Shown: positions 23,629 through 32,188 of the stretch, piece by piece
How positions within the stretch are numbered: the first letter of the stretch is position 1
Layout: every line of letters starts with the position of its first letter
DNA from: Streptomyces sp. NBC_00775
GTDB lineage: Bacteria > Actinomycetota > Actinomycetes > Streptomycetales > Streptomycetaceae
Reading direction: 5' to 3'
Assembly: GCF_036347135.1 (NCBI RefSeq)
Contig: NZ_CP108938.1
Location: 1,054,001 to 1,118,000 of the forward strand
Length of the DNA: 64,000 bases
Position numbers and translations under genes: made by a program
The notes under the pieces: model-generated
What the model was told of the DNA's origin: nothing
Database searches by the model: none
The model's input: the letters and a program-made list of their open reading frames with translations, nothing else

Positions 23629-23987
23629 GCGGCGCCTCCGGCGAGCCGGGACGCGACGCACGGCGGCAGGTTGGGGGCCTCCGTGGACGGCCGGACGTAG
23701 ATCATGCCGTCCGCGACGATGACCTCATGGGTGCGGACCGGGCGCTTGGCCGGCGGAGAGTCGACGGCTCCGGTCCGGAGGTCGAACTTCGAAGCATGCA
23801 GCGGGCATTCCACCTCACAGCCCTCCAGCCAGCCGTCGGCGAGCGAGGCGTCCTGGTGGGTGCAGGTGTCATCGATGGCGAAGACCTCGCCGTCGTCGGT
23901 GTGGAACACCGAAACCGGCGGATCGATGTCGAGCCGGTAGGCCTCGCCTCGCGGCAGATCCACGAGAAGGCACGCGGGAATCATCAT
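23625..23987 (-). CDS. Rieske-type [2Fe-2S] ferredoxin
   Basis: A 120-residue ferredoxin with a Rieske cluster site: CTHQDASLADGWLEG then CPLHASKFD (C-x-H, C-x2-H). Members serve as electron carriers for ring-hydroxylating and N-demethylating oxygenases. Start ATG 23987, with GAGGTG upstream; a second ATG follows at once. It overlaps the reductase by four bases and is divergent from sdaA. Its operator ends just upstream of the ribosome site. Confidence 0.9.
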   Translation of the reverse strand: MMIPACLLVDLPRGEAYRLDIDPPVSVFHTDDGEVFAIDDTCTHQDASLADGWLEGCEVECPLHASKFDLRTGAVDSPPAKRPVRTHEVIVADGMIYVRPSTEAPNLPPCVASRLAGGAA

Positions 23988-23995
23988 GACACCTC

Positions 23996-24031
23996 GGTGC
24001 GTATAGCGAAACGGATTGCGGTAAGCGCAAC
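23996..24031 (-). promoter_or_regulatory. Dual operator of the betaine regulon, ferredoxin promoter
   Basis: Boxes GGTGCGTATAGCGAAAC (23996-24012) and ATTGCGGTAAGCGCAAC (24015-24031), each fitting GTTGCG-N5-CGCAAC in at least 10 of 12 positions, 19-bp period. The ferredoxin ribosome site follows directly. Confidence 0.75.
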
Positions 24032-24098
24032 GCCAGTTTGAGGGCGGCCCCAAACCCTTGTCAAGGCATCCAGAGGACAGGCCGACCCCTTGTTCAAT

Positions 24099-24134
24099 GT
24101 TGCTTTTTACGCAACGCTTTGCGCCATAAACAAC
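24099..24134 (+). promoter_or_regulatory. Dual operator of the betaine regulon, sdaA promoter
   Basis: Boxes GTTGCTTTTTACGCAAC (24099-24115, 11 of 12) and TTTGCGCCATAAACAAC (24118-24134, 9 of 12), 19-bp period, ending about 20 bases before the sdaA start. Confidence 0.75.
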
Positions 24135-24155
24135 ACATCGCATGAAGGAGCCGGC

Positions 24156-25535
24156 GTGGCGATCAGCGTCTTCGACCTGTTCAAGGTGGGCATCGGTCCG
24201 TCCAGCTCCCACACCGTGGGGCCAATGAAGGCCGCCCGTCTCTTCGCCACCGGACTGTACGAGGACGGCCTGTTCCCCCGCACCGCCTCGGTCCGGGCAG
24301 AGCTCTTCGGATCGCTCGGCGCCACCGGGCACGGCCACGGCAGCGGCAAGGCCGTACTCCTCGGCCTCGAAGGCGAGGATCCGGAAACCGTCGACACCGG
24401 CACCGTGGACGACCGGGTGCACCGGATCCATGCGACCGGCCGGCTGCGGCTGCTGGGCCGCCGGGAGGTGGAGTTCCGCGAGCGCGAACACCTGGTGCTG
24501 CACCGTCGCCGCGCGCTGCCGTTCCACCCCAACGGCATGCGGTTCACCGCCACGGACGGCGAAGGCGGCGAGCTGAGGGCGCGCACGTACTACTCGGTGG
24601 GCGGGGGCTTCGTCGTCGACGAGACCGCGACGGGCGCCGACCGCGTCAAGCCCGACGACACTCCCGTACCGCTCCCCTTCGGCTCCGCGTCCGAACTGCT
24701 GCTGCGCGCCTACGAGACCGGCCTGCCGATCAGCGGGGTGATGCTCGCAAACGAACTGGCCCGGCGGAGCGAGAGCGAGGTGCGCGCCGGTCTGCTGCGG
24801 ATCTGGGCGGTGATGCAGCAGTGCGTGGAGCGCGGCTGTTCCCGGACCGAGACCACCCTGCCCGGGCGGCTGAGGGTGCCACGCCGTGCCCCGCAACTGC
24901 TGCGCAGCCTCGCCGAGGACGACTCCCAGGATGTGGATCCGCTGCACATCCTGGACTGGGTCAACCTCTTCGCGCTGGCCGTCAACGAGGAGAACGCCTC
25001 GGGCGGCCGTGTGGTCACCGCGCCCACCAACGGCGCGGCCGGGATCGTGCCCGCGGTGCTGCACTACTACACGCGCTTCGTTCCCGGGGCCGACGAGGAC
25101 GGCGTCGTCCGCTTTCTGCTCGCCGCCGGCGCGGTGGGTGCACTGTTCAAGGAGAACGCGTCGATCTCCGGCGCCGAGGTCGGCTGCCAGGGCGAGGTCG
25201 GCTCCGCCTGCTCCATGGCCGCCGCCGGTCTCGCCGAGGCACTCGGCGGCACACCGGAACAGGTCGAGAACGCGGCGGAGATCGGCATGGAGCACAATCT
25301 CGGGCTGACCTGCGACCCGGTCGGAGGCCTGGTCCAGATCCCCTGCATCGAGCGGAACGCCCTCGCCTCCGTCAAGGCGATCAACGCGGCACGGATGGCG
25401 CTGCGCGGCGACGGCACCCATGTGGTCTCGCTCGACAAGGTCATCAAGACGATGCGCGAGACCGGCGCCGATATGAAGGTGAAGTACAAGGAGACGGCTC
25501 GGGGCGGGCTGGCGGTCAACATCATCGAGTGCTGA
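24156..25535 (+). CDS. sdaA: L-serine dehydratase (iron-sulfur type)
   Basis: A 459-residue single-chain L-serine ammonia-lyase that turns serine into pyruvate and ammonia. The beta domain at the N terminus has [13 protein letters not shown]. The alpha domain carries the cysteines of the 4Fe-4S cluster ([32 protein letters not shown]), and the C terminus ends in a cysteine (NIIEC), as in the family. GTG 24156 has AAGGAG six bases upstream; an ATG-like start at 24090 would cover the operator. It closes the route from choline to central metabolism by consuming the serine made by GlyA. Confidence 0.94.
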   Translation: MAISVFDLFKVGIGPSSSHTVGPMKAARLFATGLYEDGLFPRTASVRAELFGSLGATGHGHGSGKAVLLGLEGEDPETVDTGTVDDRVHRIHATGRLRLLGRREVEFREREHLVLHRRRALPFHPNGMRFTATDGEGGELRARTYYSVGGGFVVDETATGADRVKPDDTPVPLPFGSASELLLRAYETGLPISGVMLANELARRSESEVRAGLLRIWAVMQQCVERGCSRTETTLPGRLRVPRRAPQLLRSLAEDDSQDVDPLHILDWVNLFALAVNEENASGGRVVTAPTNGAAGIVPAVLHYYTRFVPGADEDGVVRFLLAAGAVGALFKENASISGAEVGCQGEVGSACSMAAAGLAEALGGTPEQVENAAEIGMEHNLGLTCDPVGGLVQIPCIERNALASVKAINAARMALRGDGTHVVSLDKVIKTMRETGADMKVKYKETARGGLAVNIIEC

Positions 25536-26049
25536 AAGTCCCCGAGCCCCCCCCCCGGCCCACCGAAGCCATCGCCCGTCACGCCCCGCGCCCGCGCGCC
25601 CGCCCGGGGCACGGTCGCGCACGGCTCCCATGGTGCGAGTGAATCCGCCGCCCGTCGGTCACCGTGTTTCGCGTTGCCTGCCCAAGTACCGTGCAGGGCA
25701 CCGGATATGCCCGCGCGGCATCAGTCCTGGCGTCGCCCGGATACGAGGCACGGACCGCTTCCGGCCGTCCGTCGGACCGGTTGAGGACTATGCTGCTGTA
25801 AGGACGTCCCAGACCCCGGCGGCTTGTCGTCGCTCAACACAGATGGCTGCGGGAAGCGGATCTTTCGTCCGTCACCCGGCGCATCCCTGGAGGGAACTGG
25901 GTGGATCCGCTGTCCTGTCGCACAGGCTGTCGGACCGGCCGTTGCTCCGCCTCCGCCGAACGTACGCCCCTCCCGGGAGCGCGCCCAGGGGGCCGGGAAA
26001 CCCGGCGTCGCCACGTCCGCTGCCGAATGGTCTTCTGAACCGAGGCGTC
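25536..26049. other. Gap without a convincing gene between sdaA and the STAS gene
   Basis: The segment starts with a run of ten C residues (25547-25556 region) just after sdaA. I see no strong hairpin and no frame with convincing codon bias plus a ribosome site. It probably holds the promoter of the STAS gene; a sigma-B-like pair (GTTT about 25665, AGTAC about 25685) is weak and not called. Confidence 0.5.
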
Positions 26050-26475
26050 ATGCCCCTCCCGCAGCTCACCGTCTACCGCCATGACCGAAGGCAACGGGCG
26101 CTGATCACCCTGGCCGGCGAGATCGACCTGGAATCGGCCCCGCTGGTGCACATGGCACTGGCGCGGTGTCTGAGCGACGGCATCCGCACCGTCGACGTCG
26201 ACCTCACCCCTGTCACCTTCTGCGACTGCAGCGGCCTCAACGCCTTCCTCCACGCCGCGCAGAAGACCACCGAGGCCGACGGAACCCTGCGACTGCACCA
26301 CCCGTCACCGGCACTGCGCCTGATCCTCGACACCACCGGCTCGGGATTCCTGCTCCTCGGCGTTCCGTTCGGGCATCTGTCACCTCCTCTCGGGGGTGTC
26401 CCAGCCCCGACCGCCCAACCCCCGCCGCACCGGACTGTTCCGCTCACCTCCCTCCTCTCGGGTGAAGTGCGGTGA
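26050..26475 (+). CDS. STAS-domain anti-sigma factor antagonist
   Basis: A 141-residue protein with one STAS domain (residues about 5-100): RALITLAGEIDLESAPLVHMA, then VDVDLTPVTFCDCSGLNAFLHAA. The serine in DCSGLN is where kinase-type anti-sigma factors phosphorylate their antagonists. A proline-rich tail of about 30 residues follows. ATG 26050 has GAGG five bases upstream. Streptomyces has many such proteins controlling SigB-like factors; no cognate kinase lies next to it. The next gene, a GNAT protein, begins shortly after. Confidence 0.85.
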   Translation: MPLPQLTVYRHDRRQRALITLAGEIDLESAPLVHMALARCLSDGIRTVDVDLTPVTFCDCSGLNAFLHAAQKTTEADGTLRLHHPSPALRLILDTTGSGFLLLGVPFGHLSPPLGGVPAPTAQPPPHRTVPLTSLLSGEVR

Positions 26476-26531
26476 CGGCCCGGTCGGGGCGAGGGCAGCC
26501 ACGAAAGCCCCGTGGCGGGGATTCGTCCACC

Positions 26532-27239
26532 ATGGACGCGGTCCGGTTACGCCGGGTAAACCGCCAGCTGGCACAGGGCCTGAGCGGGAAGGTGGTGGAT
26601 CTGTACGTGGACTCCCGCGAGACGTCACCTCCGGAGGCGTACCGCCGTCCCAGCCGCCAGCAGTTTCTGAACCGTCTCACCGCCGAGATCCGGCGGCCGG
26701 GGTTCGCCATGGTGATCGCGGAGACGGACGGCCTGGTGGGATGCGCTTTCGGATTCCCGGTGCGCGGCGACGGCTTCTGGCGGCTCGGGTTCGGCGGGGC
26801 ACTACCGCGCAGCATCGAGCAACTCACCGCGTCCGGCGGCGTCTTCGCGATCACCGACATCCTGGTCCGCCCGCACCTGCAGGACGAGCACGTGGCCCGC
26901 CGGTTACAGGAGCGGCTGCTGACCGACCACCAGGCATCACTCGGCGTCACCCTGGTGGACCAGGCCGATCACCCCGCCCTCACCGCGCTCCATTCCGGGG
27001 GGTGGCGTGACGTGGGAGAGATCTGGAAGCCGGTCAGCGCCACACTGCTCCGGGTGCTGGTCCTTCCCGTCGGCGAACGAACCGCGGCGAGGCACACCCT
27101 GACGGAACAGCGGCGCGTTCTCCGCGAGAGTTGGCAGGAACCGGACACCGCAGAGCAGACCGAGGAACTACGGCTCGCGCTGAGGCAGTACCCGGAGACC
27201 ACCGAACGGCCGCACATGTCAGCGCCTGGTGGTCAGTGA
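26532..27239 (+). CDS. GNAT-like acetyltransferase with a C-terminal helical module
   Basis: A protein of about 235 residues. The middle looks like a GNAT fold: FAMVIAETDGLVGCAFGFPV, then FAITDILVRPHLQDEHVARR in place of the usual acetyl-CoA loop, then LVDQADHPALTALHSGGWRDVG. The substrate is unknown. The last 50 residues (TEQRRVLRESWQ, TEELRLALRQY) match the C terminus of the protein at 34316-34759, suggesting a shared interaction module. ATG 26532 is chosen because the similarity to GNAT proteins begins there, with GGGGA upstream. A GTG at 26472 that overlaps the STAS stop (GTGA) would add 20 residues and is also possible. Confidence 0.65.
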   Translation: MDAVRLRRVNRQLAQGLSGKVVDLYVDSRETSPPEAYRRPSRQQFLNRLTAEIRRPGFAMVIAETDGLVGCAFGFPVRGDGFWRLGFGGALPRSIEQLTASGGVFAITDILVRPHLQDEHVARRLQERLLTDHQASLGVTLVDQADHPALTALHSGGWRDVGEIWKPVSATLLRVLVLPVGERTAARHTLTEQRRVLRESWQEPDTAEQTEELRLALRQYPETTERPHMSAPGGQ

Positions 27240-27674
27240 CGCTGTCACTCCGCAAGAAGCAGAGTCGCCGCAGCGAGCCGGTACGTGGACCACATCGGCG
27301 GAACAATTCGGGCCGCACGTGCACGGACACGGCGTGCGCTCAAACGGGATTCGGCCATGGTGCGACGGACGGGCGCGGAATTCGTACGCCTTGCTTCCGA
27401 AGTCCTTCCACGTGCGCCGGGCGGGATCACCCGCGTCGCTCGGCGCGAGTGGAGGGAGTGGCGTGTGGGTTGGCCAAATCTCGTTCCGCGTCCGCCGCGC
27501 GTCGTGTCGTTGTGGTTCTCTGGCGGGACGCCGGCCGCGGCCCGCCACCCAGGGGCCGACGTACGTGACCGAGGCGGTCCCGAGTACGTGATGCGGTGAT
27601 GCGCCCTACGAGATGACGTGCCCGACGCGCCCGGCCCCCGCGTGTGCCCTGTGGTGAGAGAAGGGTTCCCTCCC
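27240..27674. other. Gap without a convincing gene
   Basis: About 430 bases between the GNAT gene and the ferredoxin-reductase gene. A 104-codon arginine-rich frame (27285-27599) is present but has no clear ribosome site and no motif I recognise, so it is not called. The promoter of the downstream pair should lie in the last 100 bases. Confidence 0.45.
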
Positions 27675-28874
27675 ATGCCGGTTCTGCGCGCGCCGACGCC
27701 GTCGGCCGTGTCCGGTACGACGGCCGGATTGTTCGCTGCTCTCGTCGGTCTCGCCGACAGGCTCGCCGAGTGGGGCGGCGGCCTTGTGCCGACGGTGGCG
27801 GGCCGGATCACCGGTGCTCTCATGAGCCCTCTGGTGAGTCCCCTGGCCCCGGACGACTACCTCGGCCTGATCGACCCGCTGCTGTCCGCCCGCCATCCCG
27901 CGGGCCGGGTGGTCACCGTGCGGCCGGAGTGCGCCGGCGCGGCCACGCTGGAGATCCGTCCCGGCCGCGGCTGGGCGGGGCACCGGGCCGGGCAGTACCT
28001 GCCGGTGGGAGTGGAGATCGACGGCGTACGGCACTGGCGTACGTACTCGATCACCTCACCCCCCGAGGCGCCAGGCCGAGCGCTGACGATCACGGTCAAG
28101 GAGGAACCCGGCGGCCGGGTCTCCCCGCACCTCGTGCACCGGATCCGTCCCGGCGCGGTGCTCCGACTCGGCCCCGCGCAGGGCGAGTTCACACTGCCGG
28201 AGGATCCGCTGCCGCCGCGGATGCTGATGGTGACGGCGGGCAGCGGCATCACCCCGGTGGCCGGGATGCTGCGCGCCCTCGCGGGCCGCCGCTTCCCCGG
28301 GCCCGCCCCCGACGTCGTACTCCTGCACTGCGCACCCGGCCCGGACGAGTTCCTCTTCCGTGCCGAACTGGCCGGGCTGGCAGCACGGTTGCCCTGGCTG
28401 AGCGTCCACGCGCGGTACACCCGTACCGCGGGCCGGCTGGTTCCGGAGCACATGGGCGTGCTCTGTCCGGACTGGTACGACCGGGAGACCTGGGCCTGCG
28501 GTCCGGACGGACTGCTCGACGCACTGGAGCGGCACTGGGCGGCGGCCGGCGCCGGTGAGCGGCTGCGCGTGGAGCGTTTCCGGCCGGCCCCCGTGCTGTC
28601 GCCGGGCGTCGGCACGACCGGCGGCCGGGTCCGGTTCGAGCACAGCGGCGTCGAGGTCGAAGCGTCCGCGGCCGTGCCCCTCCTGGAGACCGGGGAGGCG
28701 GCGGGTGTGGCGATGCCGTACGGCTGCCGCCGGGGGATCTGTTTCGGCTGCCTCGTCCCGCTGGTCCACGGCCGTGTCCGCGATCTGCGGACCGGTGAAC
28801 TGCACGGTGAACCAGGCGAGTTGATCCAGACCTGCGTCAATGCTGCGGCAGGTCCGCTCGCCCTCGCTCTCTAG
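27675..28874 (+). CDS. Ferredoxin-NADP reductase/2Fe-2S fusion, desaturase electron donor
   Basis: A 399-residue oxidoreductase. An N-terminal extension of about 80 residues precedes an FAD domain (RTYSITSPPEAPGR, then the NAD site MVTAGSGITPVAGMLRAL). A C-terminal plant-type 2Fe-2S ferredoxin domain follows with CRRGICFGCLVPL and a distal cysteine in LIQTCVNA. It should carry electrons from NADPH to the desaturase whose gene begins 19 bases later. The same order of functions is known in Mycobacterium (Rv3230c with DesA3). ATG 27675 is preceded by AAGGG. Confidence 0.9.
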   Translation: MPVLRAPTPSAVSGTTAGLFAALVGLADRLAEWGGGLVPTVAGRITGALMSPLVSPLAPDDYLGLIDPLLSARHPAGRVVTVRPECAGAATLEIRPGRGWAGHRAGQYLPVGVEIDGVRHWRTYSITSPPEAPGRALTITVKEEPGGRVSPHLVHRIRPGAVLRLGPAQGEFTLPEDPLPPRMLMVTAGSGITPVAGMLRALAGRRFPGPAPDVVLLHCAPGPDEFLFRAELAGLAARLPWLSVHARYTRTAGRLVPEHMGVLCPDWYDRETWACGPDGLLDALERHWAAAGAGERLRVERFRPAPVLSPGVGTTGGRVRFEHSGVEVEASAAVPLLETGEAAGVAMPYGCRRGICFGCLVPLVHGRVRDLRTGELHGEPGELIQTCVNAAAGPLALAL

Positions 28875-28893
28875 GCCCCTCAAGGAGCCTGCG

Positions 28894-29988
28894 ATGTCCA
28901 CAACTGCCGTACCAGTCACCCTCTTTGAGTCGCTCGAAGATCACATGGAGCCGCTCGGCGAGGAGCTCGACCGGATCCGCGCCGAGATCGTCGCGGCGCG
29001 CGGCGCGGAGGACGCCCGCTACATCCGTACGGTGATCGCCGTCCAGCGCGGCCTGGAGACCGGCGGCCGCGCCGCCCTCGCCGTATCCCTCTTTCCGCCC
29101 GCCTGGCTCGTGGGCACCGCGATGCTGACCATCGCCAAGATCCTGGAGAACATGGAGCTGGGCCACAACATCCTGCACGGCCAGTGGGACTGGATGGGCG
29201 ACCCGGCGATCCACTCCACCACCTGGGAGTGGGACTTCCTCACCCCCGCCGACGCCTGGAAGCACACTCACAACCACCTGCACCACACCTACACCAACGT
29301 CGTCGGCCTCGACCGGGATCTCGGCTACACGATCCTGCGCATGAGCCCGGACCAGCCCTGGCATCCGGTCCACCTCCTCCAGCCGCTGTACACCGCACTG
29401 CTCGCCCCCGTCTTCGAGTGGGGCATCGCCGTCTACGACCTGGAGGCCGACGCCCTGCCGTCAGGGCGCAAGAGCGTGCGGGCCTTCCTCGGCGACCTGG
29501 CCGGCCTGGCCCGCAAGGCCGTGCGCCAGGCGGCCAAGGACTACGTCCTCTTCCCCCTGCTCGCGGGCCCGTCCGCGCTGCCCTGCCTGGCCGGCAACGT
29601 CACCGCGAACGGGCTTCGCAACATCTGGGCGCACACCGTGATCTTCTGCGGCCACTTCCCGGGCGACGTCCAGACCTTCTCCTACGAGGAGGAACAGCTT
29701 GACGGAGAGACCCGCAGCCAGTGGTACCTGCGCCAGATCCAGGGCTCGGCGAACATCGAGGGCGGCTCCCTCCTCCACATACTCACCGGCAACCTGAGCC
29801 ACCAGATCGAGCACCACGTCTTCCCCGACCTGCCCAGCAACCGCTACGCCGAACTCGCGCCACGGGTGCGCGAGATCTGCGCCCGGCACGAGATCACGTA
29901 CGCGAGCGGGCCGCTGTGGCGCCAGTACGCGTCCATGTGGGGCCGCGTCCTTCGGCACGCGGTGCCGGACGGATCACGGAAGCCGTAG
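28894..29988 (+). CDS. Membrane fatty acid desaturase
   Basis: A 364-residue integral membrane desaturase. Three histidine boxes are visible: GHNILHG (about residue 89), HTHNHLHHTYTN (about 127) and HQIEHHVFP (about 306). These bind the di-iron centre that introduces a double bond into an acyl chain, probably a stearoyl-type delta-9 activity. AAGGAG precedes the ATG. Coupling to the reductase gene upstream gives a complete desaturation system, which would adjust membrane fluidity. Acyl chain length and position are not determined by the sequence. Confidence 0.9.
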   Translation: MSTTAVPVTLFESLEDHMEPLGEELDRIRAEIVAARGAEDARYIRTVIAVQRGLETGGRAALAVSLFPPAWLVGTAMLTIAKILENMELGHNILHGQWDWMGDPAIHSTTWEWDFLTPADAWKHTHNHLHHTYTNVVGLDRDLGYTILRMSPDQPWHPVHLLQPLYTALLAPVFEWGIAVYDLEADALPSGRKSVRAFLGDLAGLARKAVRQAAKDYVLFPLLAGPSALPCLAGNVTANGLRNIWAHTVIFCGHFPGDVQTFSYEEEQLDGETRSQWYLRQIQGSANIEGGSLLHILTGNLSHQIEHHVFPDLPSNRYAELAPRVREICARHEITYASGPLWRQYASMWGRVLRHAVPDGSRKP

Positions 29989-30090
29989 CAGAGCGTGGTG
30001 GATGCGACGCTCGGAATAGTGCGCGCCGCACCAGCCGCAGTAACATGGACCGTGGGTTGGCTCACTCTCATGTGCAGCCGCCCGGAAGGG

Positions 30091-30118
30091 CGACTCCGGC
30101 GTGTTTGCGCCGGAGTCG
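30091..30118 (+). terminator. Terminator of the desaturase operon
   Basis: Perfect 11-bp stem CGACTCCGGCG / CGCCGGAGTCG with loop TGTTTG, followed by TTGT, about 100 bases past the desaturase stop. Confidence 0.75.
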
Positions 30119-30211
30119 TTGTCACAGCCGCACTGGCGGTTCCGGCCAGGCCGCGACCTTCCAAGGGACGCGGCCCGCATCGACGGGTGTCCCGCTCAGG
30201 AGGGACAGCGC

Positions 30212-30568
30212 ATGATCCAGGCAGCCGACATCCGCGAGTGGCGCACCTATGACGTGGTCGACCCGAAGGGGCACAAGATCGGCGTGCTCGAAGCGGTCTA
30301 CGTGGACACCACCACCGACGAACCAGCCGTGATCACCGTACGGACCGGGCTGCCGGCTCGCCGACGCCTGGTCTTCGTACCCCTCGACGACGCACTCCTG
30401 GGGCCGGACTACGTAAAGATCTCCTACACCAGGAGCCTGGTGAGGAAGGCTCCTTCGATCGGCACGGACGACATCCTGCCCGCCGAGCAGGAGGAAGCGA
30501 TCTTCCAGTACTACGGCATGACATACCAGCCGGGCGCGGGCGGCGAACGAAAGCTCGCACGCCGCTGA
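30212..30568 (+). CDS. PRC-barrel domain protein
   Basis: A 118-residue protein whose first 80 residues form a PRC-barrel (YDVVDPKGHKIGVLEAVYVD, VFVPLDDALLGPDYVKISYT), followed by a short tail with a QYYGMTYQPG end. PRC-barrel proteins of this size are common in streptomycetes and linked to stress loci; the biochemical role is unknown. ATG is preceded by AGGAGGG. A tiny membrane protein gene follows 33 bases later. Confidence 0.85.
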   Translation: MIQAADIREWRTYDVVDPKGHKIGVLEAVYVDTTTDEPAVITVRTGLPARRRLVFVPLDDALLGPDYVKISYTRSLVRKAPSIGTDDILPAEQEEAIFQYYGMTYQPGAGGERKLARR

Positions 30569-30601
30569 GCGGCGGCACGGCCCAAGGGAGGTGTCCGAGT
30601 C

Positions 30602-30772
30602 GTGGCGTTCTTCCTCCTGTTCGTCCTCGTTGCCGTCGTTCTGGGAATCATCGGCGCGACAGCCGAAGGTATGGGCTATCTGCTGATCATCGGCATCGTG
30701 GTTCTCGTGGCCGATGTTTCCGTATTCGCCGTGCGGTTGTCCCGGCGCGCTCGGCGGCGTCCTCTCCGCTGA
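30602..30772 (+). CDS. Small two-helix membrane protein (56 aa)
   Basis: GTG 30602, preceded by AGGGAGGTG, opens a 56-codon frame. It has two hydrophobic helices (FFLLFVLVAVVLGIIG and GYLLIIGIVVLVADVSVFAV) joined by a short loop with TAEG, and ends in an arginine-rich tail (RLSRRARRRPLR). The charge pattern places the tail in the cytoplasm. It follows the PRC-barrel gene and is probably in its transcript. Function unknown. Confidence 0.65.
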   Translation: MAFFLLFVLVAVVLGIIGATAEGMGYLLIIGIVVLVADVSVFAVRLSRRARRRPLR

Positions 30773-30972
30773 CGACGACGGACCGGGCGCCTGACGCGGT
30801 TGCCTGGGCGCGGCCGTCTCATCGGTTGAGGATGTCCATCGGTCATCTGTGCGCCTAGGCCCCTGCGTGCCGTGGCGACGAGCAGCCCGAGGCCCAGGGT
30901 GTCGCAGGAGGTGACGCCCGCACCTTGCGGACAGCCAAGGCTGTGCGCGCGGCTGCGCGTCGGCGGAGAGGG

Positions 30973-31260
30973 CTAGGTCTGGTTGACCCGGCCGGCCACC
31001 GCGTGACCGATCAGCAGGTAGACGACAGCGGGCAGACCGTAGTTGACCACGGTGCGCCAGTTGTCCGAGTGGATGGTGAAGAGATTGCGCGACCAGCCCG
31101 AGAGCCAGTTCGCCGCGTCGTGGACCCAGGAAACCGTACTGTTGGCGGTGTTGGCGTCGAACAGGTAGAGGGCGATCCACAGGATCAGGATCAGTGCCGC
31201 GATGTCCGCGATGATGGAGATGACCGTCCCCGCGGGGTTTCCGCCGTAGCGTCTGGACAT
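30973..31260 (-). CDS. Conserved hypothetical membrane protein (95 aa)
   Basis: Starts MSRRYGGNPAG, then one clear transmembrane helix (VISIIADIAALILILWIALYL). An amphipathic middle with several tryptophans (VSWVHDAANWLSGWSRNL) follows, then a second hydrophobic stretch (YGLPAVVYLLIGHAV). Small YGGN-type membrane proteins like this are frequent in Streptomyces; their role is not known to me. ATG 31260 is preferred over a TTG two codons upstream; no strong ribosome site is seen. Confidence 0.7.
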   Translation of the reverse strand: MSRRYGGNPAGTVISIIADIAALILILWIALYLFDANTANSTVSWVHDAANWLSGWSRNLFTIHSDNWRTVVNYGLPAVVYLLIGHAVAGRVNQT

Positions 31261-31304
31261 ATCCAACGACTAGCCCTGAAAGCAGAGTTGAAACCTCCTC
31301 AACC

Positions 31305-31688
31305 CTACTGTCCGTGGCTTTGGGGGCGAGGGGGCCCAGGCCGGTGTTCGAGTTCCAGGAGGCGGGCTGCGCAAAGGGCCACGTCCCGGAGCTTGTCGTT
31401 GCAGTGCTGCGACACGTCCACCAGCAGGTCCCACGCCCGCTCGCTGGAACACGGCGCCATGGCCATCACCATGCCGCACGCCCGGTCGATCACTGCACGA
31501 CGTGCCGGCGCTCTCTTCAACTGCTCATTCCTGTCCCGCAGTTCGAGGAGTTGCCTCTTACCGGCTGCATCGAAGGAGCCTGCTTCACCAGCGTTCTGAC
31601 ATAACCGACCTTGAGACAACCCGGCGAGCGCACCGATCTTGTGGCCCTCAGGTATCGACGATGTCGCAGTTGGGCCACTCTCGGACAT
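31305..31688 (-). CDS. ANTAR-domain protein (127 aa)
   Basis: Residues about 45-112 resemble an ANTAR RNA-binding domain: LLELRDRNEQLKRAPARRAV, then IDRACGMVMAMAPCSSERAWDLLVDVSQHCNDKLRDVA. ANTAR proteins act as transcription antiterminators by binding paired hairpins in nascent RNA. No sensory GAF or receiver domain is attached. The neighbouring upstream gene codes for a paralogue with the same pattern (CGMVM, LLVDVS/LLVDIS). Start ATG 31688 has only a weak ribosome site. Confidence 0.7.
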   Translation of the reverse strand: MSESGPTATSSIPEGHKIGALAGLSQGRLCQNAGEAGSFDAAGKRQLLELRDRNEQLKRAPARRAVIDRACGMVMAMAPCSSERAWDLLVDVSQHCNDKLRDVALCAARLLELEHRPGPPRPQSHGQ

Positions 31689-31700
31689 CCGCTGCGTGAA

Positions 31701-32105
31701 TCATGACCTTCCCTTTCCGGACGGCTCATCCACCGGTGGCGAGTCACACCCTCGGTCTTCCCCGTAGAGCCGCCGCAGCGCACGCCGCAGCCCCCGCTGC
31801 ATCACCCGCGAGAGCGGCTCCCCCTCCCAGGCGGCGACCAGAGCCGCTGCCACGTCCGGAAGTTTGGTGTTGCACTGCCGCGAGATGTCCACCAGCAGGT
31901 TCTTGGCCGGCTCACGGCGGCAGGGGGCCAGGATCATCACCATGCCGCAGGCCTGGTCGACGACCGCACGGCCGGCCAGCGTCCGCCGCAGCTGATCGAT
32001 CTCGGCGCGCAGCGCCACGACATCATCCTGACCCGCCGGGTCCTCCGCCGAGGTCTCGGCCCGCGGATTCCACCAGTCCTTCGGAAGCATGGCTGTGCGA
32101 TGCAT
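31701..32105 (-). CDS. ANTAR-domain protein (134 aa)
   Basis: Residues about 28-98 form an ANTAR-like segment: VALRAEIDQLRRTLAGRAVV, DQACGMVMILAPCRREPAKN, LLVDISRQCNTKLPDVAAALV. It differs from its neighbour at 31305 mainly in the basic C-terminal tail (RGLRRALRRLYGED). ATG 32105 has AGAGG eight bases upstream; the longer open frame to 32192 lacks support. Two tandem ANTAR paralogues without a sensor suggest duplication. Targets unknown. Confidence 0.7.
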   Translation of the reverse strand: MHRTAMLPKDWWNPRAETSAEDPAGQDDVVALRAEIDQLRRTLAGRAVVDQACGMVMILAPCRREPAKNLLVDISRQCNTKLPDVAAALVAAWEGEPLSRVMQRGLRRALRRLYGEDRGCDSPPVDEPSGKGRS

Positions 32106-32188
32106 GGCATCTACCTCTCCATGATTTCCGCGCGTCCGGCGCGGCTGAAGCCGCCCCGGAACCTCTCGATGCCAGGCCGGTTCATCGG

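Noticed and set aside
26472..26531. GTG 26472 as the start of the GNAT gene
   Set aside because: The overlap with the STAS stop is suggestive, but the extra 20 residues are low complexity and the fold similarity starts at ATG 26532. Left as an alternative.
27285..27599. A 104-codon arginine-rich frame
   Set aside because: No ribosome site, no hydrophobic or catalytic motif, and codon bias no better than the neighbouring frames.
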